64,000 nucleotides of DNA from Cerasibacillus sp036516575 (GTDB taxonomy: Bacteria; Bacillota; Bacilli; Bacillales; Amphibacillaceae). The notes beneath the pieces are model-generated. The model had not been told where the DNA came from. It did not search any database and was given only the letters and a program-made list of their open reading frames with translations. This document shows positions 53,269 to 62,061 of the stretch, piece after piece. A program made the position numbers and the translations under genes. The stretch is from positions 62,001 through 126,000 of the forward strand of contig NZ_DATBTY010000036.1 of assembly GCF_036516575.1 (NCBI RefSeq), in the 5' to 3' direction. Each line of letters begins with the position of its first letter. Position 1 is the first letter of the stretch.

Positions 53269-53961
53269 ATGAAAAATTTACGAACAATATCAATCGGGCT
53301 CATGATATGTGCTTTACTAATAACCCTGACAGCATGTGGTGAGCAAAAAAAAGATGATGAGAAAGCAAAACAAAGTGATGAGCTGACAATCTCTGAAGAA
53401 GAGAAAGTCGCTGATGATAAAGTTGTTGCTGAAATTAATAATCATAAAATGACAGGTCAATATTATAACTCGCTTTATATACAGACAAAAATGAAGCGTC
53501 ATCAGTTTGGACAAGATATTGAGGACCGAGAAGCACTTAAGAATGATACATTAGACGAATTAATTGCCCATGAATTGATGCGTCAAGAAGCAGAAGTGAA
53601 AGGGATTCATGTGACTGAAGAGGAAGTTGAAGAGGAGTTTAATAAGCTAAAAGAGGAAAATGGTGAGCAATTAGACGATTATTTAAAACAATTCCAGCTG
53701 ACAGAGGATTCTTTTAAAGAACAAATTATGTATAGCCTAGTCTATATGAAGTATGTTGAGAAAGAAATTCCAGTTAAAGTTTCAGATAAAGAAGCAAAAG
53801 CGCTTTATGATGACTTAAAGAAAGATGATGAGAATTTACCAACATATGATGAAATAGAAGGTGTTTTAAAGGAACAAATTTCCCAACGTAAACAACAAGA
53901 AGAACTACAGAAGAAAATTAAAGAATTAAAAGAAACGGCAAAAATAAAAGAGAAATTATAA
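53269..53961 (+). CDS. SurA-N-like lipoprotein without a parvulin domain
   Basis: A 230-residue exported lipoprotein, lipobox LTACGEQ (cysteine about 23), followed by a charged linker and a SurA/PrsA-type helical chaperone domain (VVAEINNHKMTGQYYNSLYIQ; LDELIAHELMRQEAEVKGIHVTEEEVEEEF). The peptidyl-prolyl isomerase domain of PrsA is absent: after about residue 165 only a charged coiled-coil tail follows. A folding-helper role for secreted proteins is inferred. Single gene. Confidence 0.82.
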   Translation: MKNLRTISIGLMICALLITLTACGEQKKDDEKAKQSDELTISEEEKVADDKVVAEINNHKMTGQYYNSLYIQTKMKRHQFGQDIEDREALKNDTLDELIAHELMRQEAEVKGIHVTEEEVEEEFNKLKEENGEQLDDYLKQFQLTEDSFKEQIMYSLVYMKYVEKEIPVKVSDKEAKALYDDLKKDDENLPTYDEIEGVLKEQISQRKQQEELQKKIKELKETAKIKEKL

Positions 53962-53963
53962 AT

Positions 53964-53995
53964 GAAACAGCACTGTCGAATGCAGTGCTGTTTCA
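53964..53995 (+). terminator. Hairpin after the SurA-like gene
   Basis: GAAACAGCACTG pairs with CAGTGCTGTTTC; only a short T-stretch inside the arm. Confidence 0.7.
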
Positions 53996-54180
53996 TATGT
54001 ATGTAGTGATTGGATGATAGATAGGTACAGATAAAGGGACTTTGTCATATGCTGATGTGATGAATTGTATCGCTTTGACATATGATTGTTAGTGGAAAGG
54101 CACGCTTTTTTTTCGTACAATAATAATCATAGGATAATTTTTAGTTTGGATTGAAGTATATACTTAAAGGACTGAGTAGC

Positions 54181-55095
54181 ATGGTAAATCATGATTTATA
54201 TAATAAATTGGTTGCGATTCTTCCCAAGAAAGACGTGTTAGTCGATGAATACTTAAAAGAACACACATATACACGTTTAGGAGGAAAAGCCGACTTCTTC
54301 GTCACTCCAGAAACATATGAACAAGTACAACAAGTTGTGAAACTTGCCAATCAAGAACAAGTTCCATTCACATTGTTAGGAAATGGGTCAAATTTAATCG
54401 TTAAAGATGGCGGTATACGTGGTATTGTTATGAATCTCCATCGATTAAATCAGATTCGTACAGATGGATCGACTCTCGTTGCAGCTAGTGGGGCACGCAT
54501 TATTGATGCATCAAGAAAGGCATTAGAGGCACATCTTACCGGATTAGAATTTGCTTGTGGGATTCCAGGTTCTGTTGGAGGAGCCCTTTATATGAATGCT
54601 GGAGCATATGGTGGCGAAATAAAGGATGTTCTCGCTCATACACTTGTTGTGACGAAAGAAGGCGAGCTAATTAAATTGTCAGCAGAGGAATTAGATTTAT
54701 CTTATCGTACAAGTAATATCCCAACGAACGGCTATATTGTTTTAGAAGCGACATTTCATCTTAAGCATGGCGATTATGATGGGATTAAAGCTATCATGGA
54801 TGATTTAACATTTAAACGTGAATCGAAGCAGCCATTAGAATATCCGTCATGTGGTAGTGTATTTAAACGCCCACCTGGATACTTCGCTGGGAAATTAATT
54901 CAAGATAGTGGCTTGCAAGGGACACAAGTCGGTGGAGCAGAAGTATCGACAAAGCATGCGGGTTTTATCGTTAATAAAAATGGAGCCACCGCCCAGGAAT
55001 ACATTGATTTAATCCATCATGTTCAAAAGACAGTAAAAGAGAAATTTGGTGTTCAGCTCGAACGTGAAGTTCGCATTATCGGGGAAGATTTATAG
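54181..55095 (+). CDS. murB: UDP-N-acetylenolpyruvoylglucosamine reductase
   Basis: A 304-residue FAD enzyme making UDP-N-acetylmuramate for peptidoglycan. FAD motif LLGNGSNLIVKDGG, then FACGIPGSVGGALYMNAGAYGGE, and the catalytic serine in CGSVFKRPPGYFAGKLI place it in the type II MurB group usual in Bacilli. AAAGG selects ATG 54181 over TTG 54151. The small ytzI gene follows by 20 bases. Confidence 0.95.
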   Translation: MVNHDLYNKLVAILPKKDVLVDEYLKEHTYTRLGGKADFFVTPETYEQVQQVVKLANQEQVPFTLLGNGSNLIVKDGGIRGIVMNLHRLNQIRTDGSTLVAASGARIIDASRKALEAHLTGLEFACGIPGSVGGALYMNAGAYGGEIKDVLAHTLVVTKEGELIKLSAEELDLSYRTSNIPTNGYIVLEATFHLKHGDYDGIKAIMDDLTFKRESKQPLEYPSCGSVFKRPPGYFAGKLIQDSGLQGTQVGGAEVSTKHAGFIVNKNGATAQEYIDLIHHVQKTVKEKFGVQLEREVRIIGEDL

Positions 55096-55115
55096 TAATA
55101 AAAGGAGAAGAGATA

Positions 55116-55262
55116 GTGACTTATTATATCATCGGTATGATTGCCATCGTTGTGATCATCCTAATTATTTCATTAGTATTAATTTCTAAAGCATATTCAT
55201 ATAAGCATGAGGTCGACCCCCATCCTACACTAACTGATGATGAAGGTGAAGATAACAAGTAG
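55116..55262 (+). CDS. ytzI: YtzI-like small membrane protein
   Basis: A 48-residue protein starting GTG after AAAGGAG. One helix (IIGMIAIVVIILIISLVLI) is followed by SKAYSYKHEVDPHPTLTDDEG; the SKAY.YKH.VDP pattern is how I recognise the YtzI family, which has no known function. It lies between murB and a strong terminator and is probably co-transcribed with murB. Confidence 0.72.
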   Translation: MTYYIIGMIAIVVIILIISLVLISKAYSYKHEVDPHPTLTDDEGEDNK

Positions 55263-55266
55263 GTAG

Positions 55267-55298
55267 CAAACCCGCTTCAAATATTTGAAGCGGGTTTT
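55267..55298. terminator. Terminator of murB-ytzI
   Basis: AAACCCGCTTCAAAT and ATTTGAAGCGGGTTT form a perfect palindrome followed by TT; also usable by the convergent dioxygenase-type gene. Confidence 0.92.
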
Positions 55299-55303
55299 TG
55301 CAT

Positions 55304-56281
55304 CTATTTATGATTTGTTGTATCTAAAGGTTCGAGATTCGCTTCTATTTCCTTTCGGCGATCTTCAAAAAACGGAGGGAGAGCAAGTGATTCTCCTAGA
55401 CATTCAGGGTCTTCATCGGTTGCAAACCCTGGTCCATCTGTTGATAGCTCAAATAAGATTCCATTTGGTTCTCTGAAATAGAGTGCTTTAAAATAATAAC
55501 GATCGATAATACCAGAATTGGCAACTCTCTTTTCAGTTAATAAGTGACGCCATTGAGCCAGTTCTGCTTCATCTTCAACCCGAAAGGCAACATGGTGAAC
55601 CCCACCGCGTCCAAGGCGTTCCCGAGGTAAATCGGTACGCACTTCAAGATGAACTTCTGCCCCTGTACCTCCTTTACCCGTTGAAAAAACGTAAATATCT
55701 TCATTACCTTTTATATGAGAAGGATATTGGTCGACTAATTTAAACGTTAATATGTTTGTCAAAATATGCTCAGTAGGCTGCTTATCAGCTACTGTTAATC
55801 GGACAGGTCCGAGACCACGAATGCCATATTGCGCGGGTACAGGGCTATGCTTCCATGGTGTCCCACCAGGCACACCATCATTATTTTCATCAGATACGAG
55901 GGCGAGTCTTTGGCCTTCTGGGTCTTGGAAATAGAGCGCTTTTCGTTTACCTTGAGTTGAGATGCCTTGATGCGAGACACCATGCTGATTAAAGCGGTCT
56001 AACCAGTAGTTGAGAGCTTTATCTTCTGACACACGCAATGATGTTGTTGAGATACTTGAGATTCCGTGCATCGTTTTCCCGGCATATGGAAGTTCAAAGA
56101 AGGTTAAATCGGTTCCGGGATTTCCCATTTCATCGGCATAGAACAAATGATAGACGGAAGGGTCGTCTTGGTTAATCGTTTTTTTTACGAGTCGTAATCC
56201 GAGAATATCAGTGTAAAAATGATAATTTCCTTTAGCGTGTGCAGTAATTGCTGATACATGGTGAATTCCTTTTATTATCAT
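55304..56281 (-). CDS. VOC-family ring-cleaving dioxygenase-type protein (MhqO-like)
   Basis: A 325-residue protein of two vicinal-oxygen-chelate domains: KGIHHVSAITAHAKGNYHFY at the start and GRGGVHHVAFRVEDEAEL near residue 220, with the terminal metal glutamate in GILFELSTDGPGF. It matches the glyoxalase/dioxygenase proteins (MhqA, MhqO, YkcA) that degrade hydroquinone-type compounds in Bacillus. AAAGGAT selects ATG 56281 over GTG 56290. An MhqR-type regulator is not seen. Confidence 0.87.
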   Translation of the reverse strand: MIIKGIHHVSAITAHAKGNYHFYTDILGLRLVKKTINQDDPSVYHLFYADEMGNPGTDLTFFELPYAGKTMHGISSISTTSLRVSEDKALNYWLDRFNQHGVSHQGISTQGKRKALYFQDPEGQRLALVSDENNDGVPGGTPWKHSPVPAQYGIRGLGPVRLTVADKQPTEHILTNILTFKLVDQYPSHIKGNEDIYVFSTGKGGTGAEVHLEVRTDLPRERLGRGGVHHVAFRVEDEAELAQWRHLLTEKRVANSGIIDRYYFKALYFREPNGILFELSTDGPGFATDEDPECLGESLALPPFFEDRRKEIEANLEPLDTTNHK

Positions 56282-56391
56282 GTTATTCACATCCTTTATT
56301 TATTATCTTTAGTGTAAGAATAGGTAAGAGAAAAGTCTATGTAAATGCCTTTGTGACTAAAAAAGAAAAGTTGAACAAAGAATAAGAGGAG

Positions 56392-56506
56392 CCTATCATT
56401 AAAGATAGGACCAACAGGACGAGGAGTAGAGGTTCCGACTCGGCGCAAACTCCAAAAGAAAGTGGCTGAAGTAAAGAGTAGGAACTTCCTCTAAGACCAA
56501 ACTCTT
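56392..56506 (+). ncRNA. Putative structured leader ahead of the DUF456 gene
   Basis: Hairpin CCTATC/GATAGG (56392-56409), then a long stem-loop in which AGAGGTTCCGACTC (56428-56441) pairs with GAGTAGGAACTTCCTCT (56476-56492, CTT bulged), enclosing a 34-base GA-rich loop. AAGAGT (56474-56479) can alternatively pair with ACTCTT (56501-56506), opening the inner stem. It ends 21 bases before the DUF456 start. No known riboswitch class was recognised. Confidence 0.5.
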
Positions 56507-56526
56507 AAAAAACAGAAGGTGTAAAG

Positions 56527-57009
56527 ATGGCAGATATTTATCTTTGGATACTCATTATTCTATTATTTATCGTAAGTTTTATCGGATTAGTCTTTCCAAT
56601 TCTTCCTTCATCATTATTGATTTGGGTCGGCTTTTTAGTGTACCATTTTAAAATCAATTCAACTGAATTAGGTTGGCTGTTTTGGACAATGATGATTGTG
56701 TTTACGGTGGTGTTATTTTTAGCTGATATCATTGCTAATCGTCACTTCGTAAAACGTTTTGGAGGAAGTAAGTTAGGAGAAAACACAGCAGCTATTGCTG
56801 TTATTATAGGATCATTCTTCCCACCGTTCGGTATTCTTGTCGTTCCGTTTATCGCTGTCGTTGCAGTTGAATTGTTTCAAGCGAGGTCTTTCCAAGAAGC
56901 GATTCGTGCGGCAACAGGCTCGTTAATTGGCTTTTTAGGGGGAACACTTGCTAAAATAATCATACAGTTCATGATGATTATTTGGTTTTTCATCGCGGTT
57001 ATTTTCTAA
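56527..57009 (+). CDS. DUF456 family membrane protein
   Basis: A 160-residue protein with four to five helices and glycine-rich helices typical of DUF456 (LVFPILPSSLLIWVGFLVY; NRHFVKRFGGSKLGENTAAIAVIIGSFF). GAAGGTG precedes the ATG. It is followed by pdxK after 25 bases, and the two are probably co-transcribed from a promoter before the structured leader. Function unknown. Confidence 0.85.
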   Translation: MADIYLWILIILLFIVSFIGLVFPILPSSLLIWVGFLVYHFKINSTELGWLFWTMMIVFTVVLFLADIIANRHFVKRFGGSKLGENTAAIAVIIGSFFPPFGILVVPFIAVVAVELFQARSFQEAIRAATGSLIGFLGGTLAKIIIQFMMIIWFFIAVIF

Positions 57010-57034
57010 AATTTATATAAAAGGAGTTTTGTTC

Positions 57035-57874
57035 ATGTTTGATTTACCACGTGTCATGACGATTGCTGGAGCCGCTTCAGGAGGAAGTGCTGGCATTCAA
57101 GCTGATTTAAAAACATTTCAGGAACTGGATGTCTACGGCATGAGTGTGATTACCGCCATTGTTGGCCGTCATCCTACAACAAATAAAAATGTCCATCAAA
57201 TGACGATTGAAGCGATTGAGGCCCAGTTTGCCACGGCGAAAAGGCAAATTGGGATTGATGCCCTAAAAACGGGGATGTTGTTTTCGACTTCGATTATTGA
57301 ACGTGTTGCTCATATGATTCGTGAGGCGGGGACGAAGCATGTTGTCGTTGACCCTGTAATGGTCGGTAAGCTCGATTCAAAGCTATTGGCCGATGATGCG
57401 ATTGAAATGCTTCGCGAGCGGTTAATTCCACTGGCGACCATCATCACTCCGAATATGCCTGAAGCATCTGTCCTACTTGATGATCGACCAATTAAGGAAG
57501 TAGAAGATTTACAACAAGCAGCAGTTGATTTACATCAGTTAGGGGCAAAATATGTCTTAGTCAAAGGTGGACGTTTATCCGGACCAGCGGTTGATGTTTT
57601 ATATGATGGGGAAACATTAATAACTTTTGAGGCACCGCGAATCGATACGAAAAATACAAGCGGTGCAGGTTGCTCATACTCTGCTGCCATTGCCGCTTAT
57701 TTAGCTAAAGGCAAATCAGTAGAAGAAGCGGTTCACCATGCTAAAAGTTTCGTTACAACCGCCATTGCGCATGGCTTTTCTTATAATGATTTAGTCGGTC
57801 CAACGTATCATGCCGCTTTTGGTAAATTTGGCGAAGCACATTCTATTAAAGTGCGTTCGACTGTTTTAAAATAA
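57035..57874 (+). CDS. pdxK: Pyridoxal/hydroxymethylpyrimidine kinase (PdxK, ThiD-like)
   Basis: A 279-residue ribokinase-fold kinase: MTIAGAASGGSAGIQADLKTF for substrate, VVDPVMVGK, ITPNMPEASVLL and the anion-hole/catalytic motif KNTSGAGCSYSAAI. The C in GAGCS and SGGSAG loop match the Bacillus PdxK (vitamin B6 salvage) branch of the ThiD family. AAAAGGAG selects ATG 57035 over a TTG six bases earlier. HMP kinase activity is an alternative or side role. Confidence 0.85.
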   Translation: MFDLPRVMTIAGAASGGSAGIQADLKTFQELDVYGMSVITAIVGRHPTTNKNVHQMTIEAIEAQFATAKRQIGIDALKTGMLFSTSIIERVAHMIREAGTKHVVVDPVMVGKLDSKLLADDAIEMLRERLIPLATIITPNMPEASVLLDDRPIKEVEDLQQAAVDLHQLGAKYVLVKGGRLSGPAVDVLYDGETLITFEAPRIDTKNTSGAGCSYSAAIAAYLAKGKSVEEAVHHAKSFVTTAIAHGFSYNDLVGPTYHAAFGKFGEAHSIKVRSTVLK

Positions 57875-57888
57875 TTGTTTAACGTTAT

Positions 57889-57917
57889 AAAACACATTCC
57901 TTTAAGGATGTGTTTTC
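57889..57917 (+). terminator. Terminator after pdxK
   Basis: AAAACACATTCC.TT pairs with AAGGATGTGTTTT, then CTTTT. Confidence 0.75.
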
Positions 57918-58003
57918 TTTTGGTTTAATTGTAAAAATATTTTTTATGAACTAATGATCGAATGGAATTATTTCAAAAAATTTGTTATATTATATATATC
58001 ACT

Positions 58004-58027
58004 AGATTGTAAAATACTTCACAATCT
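58004..58027 (+). promoter_or_regulatory. Inverted repeat ahead of pncA
   Basis: AGATTGT and ACAATCT face each other across ten bases, after a TTATATTATATAT tract and 13 bases before the start codon. It may be an operator or leader hairpin; the regulator is unknown. Confidence 0.4.
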
Positions 58028-58040
58028 TCTGGGAGGGTAT

Positions 58041-58595
58041 ATGATGAAACGGGCGTTATTAAATATCGATTATTCTTATGACTTTGTAGCTGATGATGGA
58101 AAACTAACTTGCGGTGCACCTGGTCAAGTATTAGAGGATTATATTGCTAAGGTGACAGAAGAGTTTATTGAAGCGGGTGATTTTGTCGCTATTGCGATGG
58201 ATGCTCATGAAGAAGATGATCCATATCATCCGGAAAGTCAATTATTCCCACCACATAATATTGTCGGAACTCCAGGGAAAGAGCTGTACGGAAAGCTTGC
58301 CGATGTTTATGAAAAACATAAAGATAAATCAAATGTGTATTACACGGATAAAACAAGGTATAGTGCGTTTGCTGGAACGGATATTGAAATAAAATTAAGA
58401 GAACGTGGCATCGAAGAAGTGCATCTCGTTGGTGTATGTACGGATATTTGCATTCTCCATACGGCGATTGATGCTTATAATAAAGGATTTAAAATTGTCG
58501 TTCACCAAAAAGGGGTAGCAAGCTTTAATGCTGTTGGCCATGACTTTGCTTTGAAACATGTAAAAAACGTACTCGGTGGCGAAGTTGTTTCATAA
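58041..58595 (+). CDS. pncA: Nicotinamidase (isochorismatase-family hydrolase)
   Basis: A 184-residue cysteine hydrolase converting nicotinamide to nicotinate for NAD salvage. Catalytic triad D10 (NIDYSYDF), K104 (YTDKTRYSAF) and C137 (GVCTDICIL) and the metal site D54-x-H56...H63 are visible. GGGAGGGT selects ATG 58041 over an upstream in-frame start. Length and motifs match Bacillus YueJ/PncA. Confidence 0.9.
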   Translation: MMKRALLNIDYSYDFVADDGKLTCGAPGQVLEDYIAKVTEEFIEAGDFVAIAMDAHEEDDPYHPESQLFPPHNIVGTPGKELYGKLADVYEKHKDKSNVYYTDKTRYSAFAGTDIEIKLRERGIEEVHLVGVCTDICILHTAIDAYNKGFKIVVHQKGVASFNAVGHDFALKHVKNVLGGEVVS

Positions 58596-58610
58596 GATAC
58601 AAAAAAATAA

Positions 58611-58640
58611 AGCAGTCTGATTCGATCAATTCAGGCTGCT
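58611..58640. terminator. Hairpin after pncA
   Basis: AGCAGTCTGA pairs with TCAGGCTGCT (one T-G pair) over a ten-base loop, with A-run to the left and little T on the right. Confidence 0.6.
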
Positions 58641-58715
58641 ATTGTTATGTGGCTACGATTCGCCTTATTATTGTTCATGCGCACGTTCATATTAGAAGAA
58701 ATCGCTGGCTGGACT

Positions 58716-59336
58716 TCATTCATGTTTAATGAGATCAATAAAATGCTTTAAAATCCGTGCTGTTAGTCCCCATATGACGCGATTATCGTACTGGTAGAAA
58801 AGTTCGTCTATTTTTGGTGTTCTCCACTGATAATCTTTTCCCCCTGTAATGAGGTGATACGGGAAATTCTTTTCAGGAATAACTTGGAAATTCACTTTAT
58901 ACTTCTTTGGTTCTGTATTTAAAAAGTAGTCTAATGGAACAGTGAAAACTTCCGCTACTTCAGTTTGATTTGGTTTTAGTTTATGATTCTCGGTAATTCT
59001 CCCAACAAATGGATAGATGATTCGCCCCATATCTGGAATAAAATAGTCAAGTGGTGCGACATCTTTTATGTCAGAGGCGTTAACACCAAGTTCTTCAGAT
59101 GTCTCACGGATGGCACAATGTAATGGGCTCGGATCTTCTCTATCTTTTCGCCCCCCTGGGAAGCAAATGTCTCCTGGTTGACTACGCAAAATCATCGAGC
59201 GGACTTCAAATAAGATATGAATACCGTCCTGTTTTTCAATGAGAGGAATTAAGACAGCTGACTTTTTTAATTGTTCTCCCCCAATCATTGATCGTTTTCG
59301 TTTCTTTAATTGTTCAATAATATTAACAGCGTTCAA
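58716..59336 (-). CDS. Nudix hydrolase, probable CoA pyrophosphatase
   Basis: A 206-residue protein with the Nudix helix REDPSPLHCAIRETSEELGV and the FPGGRKD glycine loop; the flanking LLRSQPGDICFPGG-type block is typical of NudL/YeaB and NUDT7-like CoA diphosphatases. Start is TTG behind GGGGGTGA. It would hydrolyse CoA or acyl-CoA to phosphopantetheine and 3',5'-ADP. Confidence 0.85.
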   Translation of the reverse strand: MNAVNIIEQLKKRKRSMIGGEQLKKSAVLIPLIEKQDGIHILFEVRSMILRSQPGDICFPGGRKDREDPSPLHCAIRETSEELGVNASDIKDVAPLDYFIPDMGRIIYPFVGRITENHKLKPNQTEVAEVFTVPLDYFLNTEPKKYKVNFQVIPEKNFPYHLITGGKDYQWRTPKIDELFYQYDNRVIWGLTARILKHFIDLIKHE

Positions 59337-59448
59337 CTTGTCACCCCCGTCTCATACTATTATATAAGCAAAATAATAATAAATACCAACAGATCACTCA
59401 TAACATGTTAAAATCAACGTATACGATGAAGAAGTGGAGGTAAATGTC

Positions 59449-59979
59449 ATGTCATTTATTTTTCGAATAGATCAATTTAATACATTTACAATCAAAAAAG
59501 CGACGCTCGAAGATGTTCAATCTGTTTATCAAATGCTTTACGATATTGCTCAGATTCTAAAACAAAAAGGAGTTCATCAATGGGAATATCTCCTTGATCG
59601 TCAAGCTATTTTAGAAGTAGAAGCAGCCGTGGTAGAAGGAGCGACATATATTGTTGTTAATGAGGAGCAACTTGTAGCGACGTTTAATTTATCACAAGAT
59701 CAAAGCGAATGGGATCAAGCCCTTTGGGGAGAGCGAAATGATGATGCGTTTTATTTACATCGTCTAGCAGTCCACCCAACGTATCGTCACCAACAAATCG
59801 GTTTGCAGCTCTTATCGTGGATAGAAAAAAACCTATCAGTAACGAATGGCTTGATTCGCCTTGACTGTGTGGGCGGAAATCAAGTTTTAAACGAATTTTA
59901 TCGTCAAGCTGGATATATGTTTAAAAAGACAGTCGACATTGAAGGGACACCTTTTTCATTATATGAAAAAACATTTTAA
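59449..59979 (+). CDS. GNAT-family N-acetyltransferase
   Basis: A 176-residue acetyl-CoA-dependent acyltransferase. The acetyl-CoA loop is in HRLAVHPTYRHQQIGLQLLSWIE (motif A, RxxGxA-like) and the C-terminus has NEFYRQAGYMF. GTGGAGG selects ATG 59449. Substrate not evident. Confidence 0.85.
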   Translation: MSFIFRIDQFNTFTIKKATLEDVQSVYQMLYDIAQILKQKGVHQWEYLLDRQAILEVEAAVVEGATYIVVNEEQLVATFNLSQDQSEWDQALWGERNDDAFYLHRLAVHPTYRHQQIGLQLLSWIEKNLSVTNGLIRLDCVGGNQVLNEFYRQAGYMFKKTVDIEGTPFSLYEKTF

Positions 59980-60010
59980 TGACAGATGTTTTTTGTTATT
60001 TTACTTGCCA

Positions 60011-60038
60011 TTGTATTTTGTAAAATGTATAGTATAAT
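60011..60038 (+). promoter_or_regulatory. Promoter of the proS T-box leader
   Basis: TTGTAT (60011-60016), 16-base spacer, TATAAT (60033-60038). Confidence 0.7.
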
Positions 60039-60045
60039 CAAAGTA

Positions 60046-60343
60046 TGCATGGCTTCGGTGATGAACACAATCGATATGTGACGCCATCAAAAAAGCAATA
60101 TATGAAACGATGAGAAGGATAAGTACAGTTTATACACTTTCTTAGAGAGGAAAGGGTCGGTGCAACTTTCCAAAGTGGTAAATTGGAACCTGCCTTTGAG
60201 TTCGCCATCAGAAAGGCAAATGCTCGAAGATTGGCGCGGTTAATAACCGTTATCTAATGAAGTGTGCAATGTCACTTGTGACGTTATATTGCAAATAAGG
60301 GTGGTACCACCAAGCCTCGGTCCCTTCAGGATGGAGGTTTTTT
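60046..60343 (+). ncRNA. T-box leader of proS with CCU (proline) specifier
   Basis: A classic tRNA-sensing leader. Stem I distal elements AGAGAGGAAAGGGTCGGTG lie at about 60143-60161, and the specifier loop reads GGAACCTGCC with CCT (proline) at 60189-60191. The T-box AAGGGTGGTACCACC is at 60297-60311; GGTACC there would pair with the tRNA acceptor end. The competing terminator CCTCGGTCC/GGATGGAGG plus T-run is at 60315-60343. Uncharged tRNA-Pro should stabilise the antiterminator. Confidence 0.95.
60315..60343 (+). terminator. T-box-controlled terminator
   Basis: CCTCGGTCC pairs with GGATGGAGG (with a G-U pair) over CTTCA, then TTTTTTT. Confidence 0.88.
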
Positions 60344-60377
60344 TGTGTTTAAAAATGAACAGAAAGGTGTGCTCGAA

Positions 60378-61817
60378 ATGAGTAAAAAGAACAAGGACTT
60401 TGTTGAAAAGGTTACAGCGATGGAAGAAAATTTCAGTCAATGGTATACAGATGTTGTTAAACAAGCTGAACTCGTCGATTATGGCCCAGTTCGTGGAACA
60501 ATGATTATTAGACCATATGGATATGCCATTTGGGAAAATATTCAGGCAGAGTTTGACCGTCAATTTAAAGAAACAGGTCATACAAATGTGTATTTTCCAC
60601 TATTTATCCCTGAAAGTATGCTGCAAAAAGAAAAAGATCATATTGAAGGGTTCGCCCCTGAAGTTGCCTGGGTCACTCATGGTGGTGACGAGGAGCTAGA
60701 GGAACGCATCGTCGTTCGCCCGACATCAGAAGTGTTATTCGGTGAATATTACTCAAAAAATATCCATTCCTATCGTGATTTACCGAAATTATATAACCAA
60801 TGGGCGAATGTCGTTCGCTGGGAAAAAACGACACGCCCTTTCTTACGTACTTCAGAGTTTCTCTGGCAAGAAGGTCATACATGTCATGCAACGAAAGAGG
60901 AAGCTGAACATGAAACAAGACAGATGCTCGATGTCTATGCCGACGTGTGTGAAAACTTCTTAGCGATTCCAGTGTTAAAAGGTAAGAAAACGGAGAAAGA
61001 GAAATTCGCCGGTGCAGAATATACACTCACTATTGAGAGCATGATGCATGATGGTCGTGCTTTACAATCTGGGACATCACATTATCTTGGAACAGGGTTC
61101 GCTGAAGCATTTGACATTCAGTATTTAGATAAAGAAGGTAAACAACAATATGTTCACCAAACATCTTGGGGTGTGTCAACACGTATCATGGGTGCGCTCA
61201 TCATGGTACATGGGGATAATCGAGGACTAGTCGTGCCACCACGTGTAGCACCAACGCAAGCGATGATTGTTCCAATCGCGCAACATAAAGAAGGTGTTCT
61301 TGATAAAGCATATGAGCTTCGTGACCGATTAAAAGACATCGTCCGCGTCGATATCGATGCAAGTGACAAAATGCCTGGCTGGAAATTCAATGAATATGAG
61401 ATGAAAGGAATCCCAGTTCGTATTGAAATGGGGCCAAGAGATATTGAGAAAAATCAAGTCGTACTTGTCCGTCGTGATACAGGTGAAAAAGAGTTTGTCG
61501 CGATGGATGAATTAATAGAACGTCTTCCAGCATTATTAGAAGACATTCAGCAACATCTTTATGAGAGTGCCGTTAAACATCGTGAAAACATGACATCTGT
61601 TGCTAAAACAATGGATGAATTTAAACAAATTCTCGATGAAAAAGGTGGCTTTATTAAAGCAATGTGGTGTGGGAACATTGAATGTGAAGAAAAAATTAAA
61701 GAAGATACAACAGCGACATCACGCTGCATTCCTTTTGACCAAGAGCATATTTCTGATACATGTGTATGCTGCGGTGAAAAGGCAAAAGAAATGGTTTACT
61801 GGTCAAAAGCATATTAA
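60378..61817 (+). CDS. proS: Prolyl-tRNA synthetase, archaeal/eukaryotic-like (type 3)
   Basis: A 479-residue class II synthetase. Motif 2 region TTRPFLRTSEFLWQEGHTCHAT and motif 3 ALIMVHGDNRGLVVPPRVAP are visible. It lacks the insertion domain of the common bacterial ProRS and ends with a zinc-binding-type region (WCGNIECEEKI...CVCCGEKA) and a terminal tyrosine (WSKAY), both type 3 features. GAAAGGTG selects ATG 60378. Controlled by the proline T-box. Confidence 0.95.
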   Translation: MSKKNKDFVEKVTAMEENFSQWYTDVVKQAELVDYGPVRGTMIIRPYGYAIWENIQAEFDRQFKETGHTNVYFPLFIPESMLQKEKDHIEGFAPEVAWVTHGGDEELEERIVVRPTSEVLFGEYYSKNIHSYRDLPKLYNQWANVVRWEKTTRPFLRTSEFLWQEGHTCHATKEEAEHETRQMLDVYADVCENFLAIPVLKGKKTEKEKFAGAEYTLTIESMMHDGRALQSGTSHYLGTGFAEAFDIQYLDKEGKQQYVHQTSWGVSTRIMGALIMVHGDNRGLVVPPRVAPTQAMIVPIAQHKEGVLDKAYELRDRLKDIVRVDIDASDKMPGWKFNEYEMKGIPVRIEMGPRDIEKNQVVLVRRDTGEKEFVAMDELIERLPALLEDIQQHLYESAVKHRENMTSVAKTMDEFKQILDEKGGFIKAMWCGNIECEEKIKEDTTATSRCIPFDQEHISDTCVCCGEKAKEMVYWSKAY

Positions 61818-61875
61818 TTTTTCATTAAATCAAATATAAATCAAATATAAATCAAATATAAGCGGAGAAAACGGA

Positions 61876-61902
61876 TGAACTGCCCCCTGTCAAGTAGACA
61901 GG
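61876..61902. mobile_element. IS3-family terminal inverted repeat remnant
   Basis: TGAACTGCCCCCTGTCAAGT followed by AGACAGG resembles the ends of IS3/IS150-group elements. Its location just beyond the orfB remnant, in the orientation of that remnant's 3' end, supports the call. Confidence 0.65.
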
Positions 61903-61937
61903 TAAATAAACAAAATATTTTGTGCCATGTATGATCT

Positions 61938-62054
61938 TCATACATGGCTTTTCTTATGCTGAATTTTCAAATCCATCTTCAATGTCACACGCTTAGTGTT
62001 ATTGAAGTCAATATATGCTTTAATATCTTTCTCTAGCTCTTTAAATGTGTTATA
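61938..62054 (-). pseudogene. IS3-family transposase OrfB, C-terminal remnant
   Basis: Leftward translation gives YNTFKELEKDIKAYIDF followed by NNTKRVTLKMDLKIQ and a stop at 61938. This matches the extreme C-terminus of IS3 OrfB (FKELEKDI..YIDFYN.KR). The upstream ~240 residues are missing. Confidence 0.8.
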
Positions 62055-62061
62055 AGTGGTT

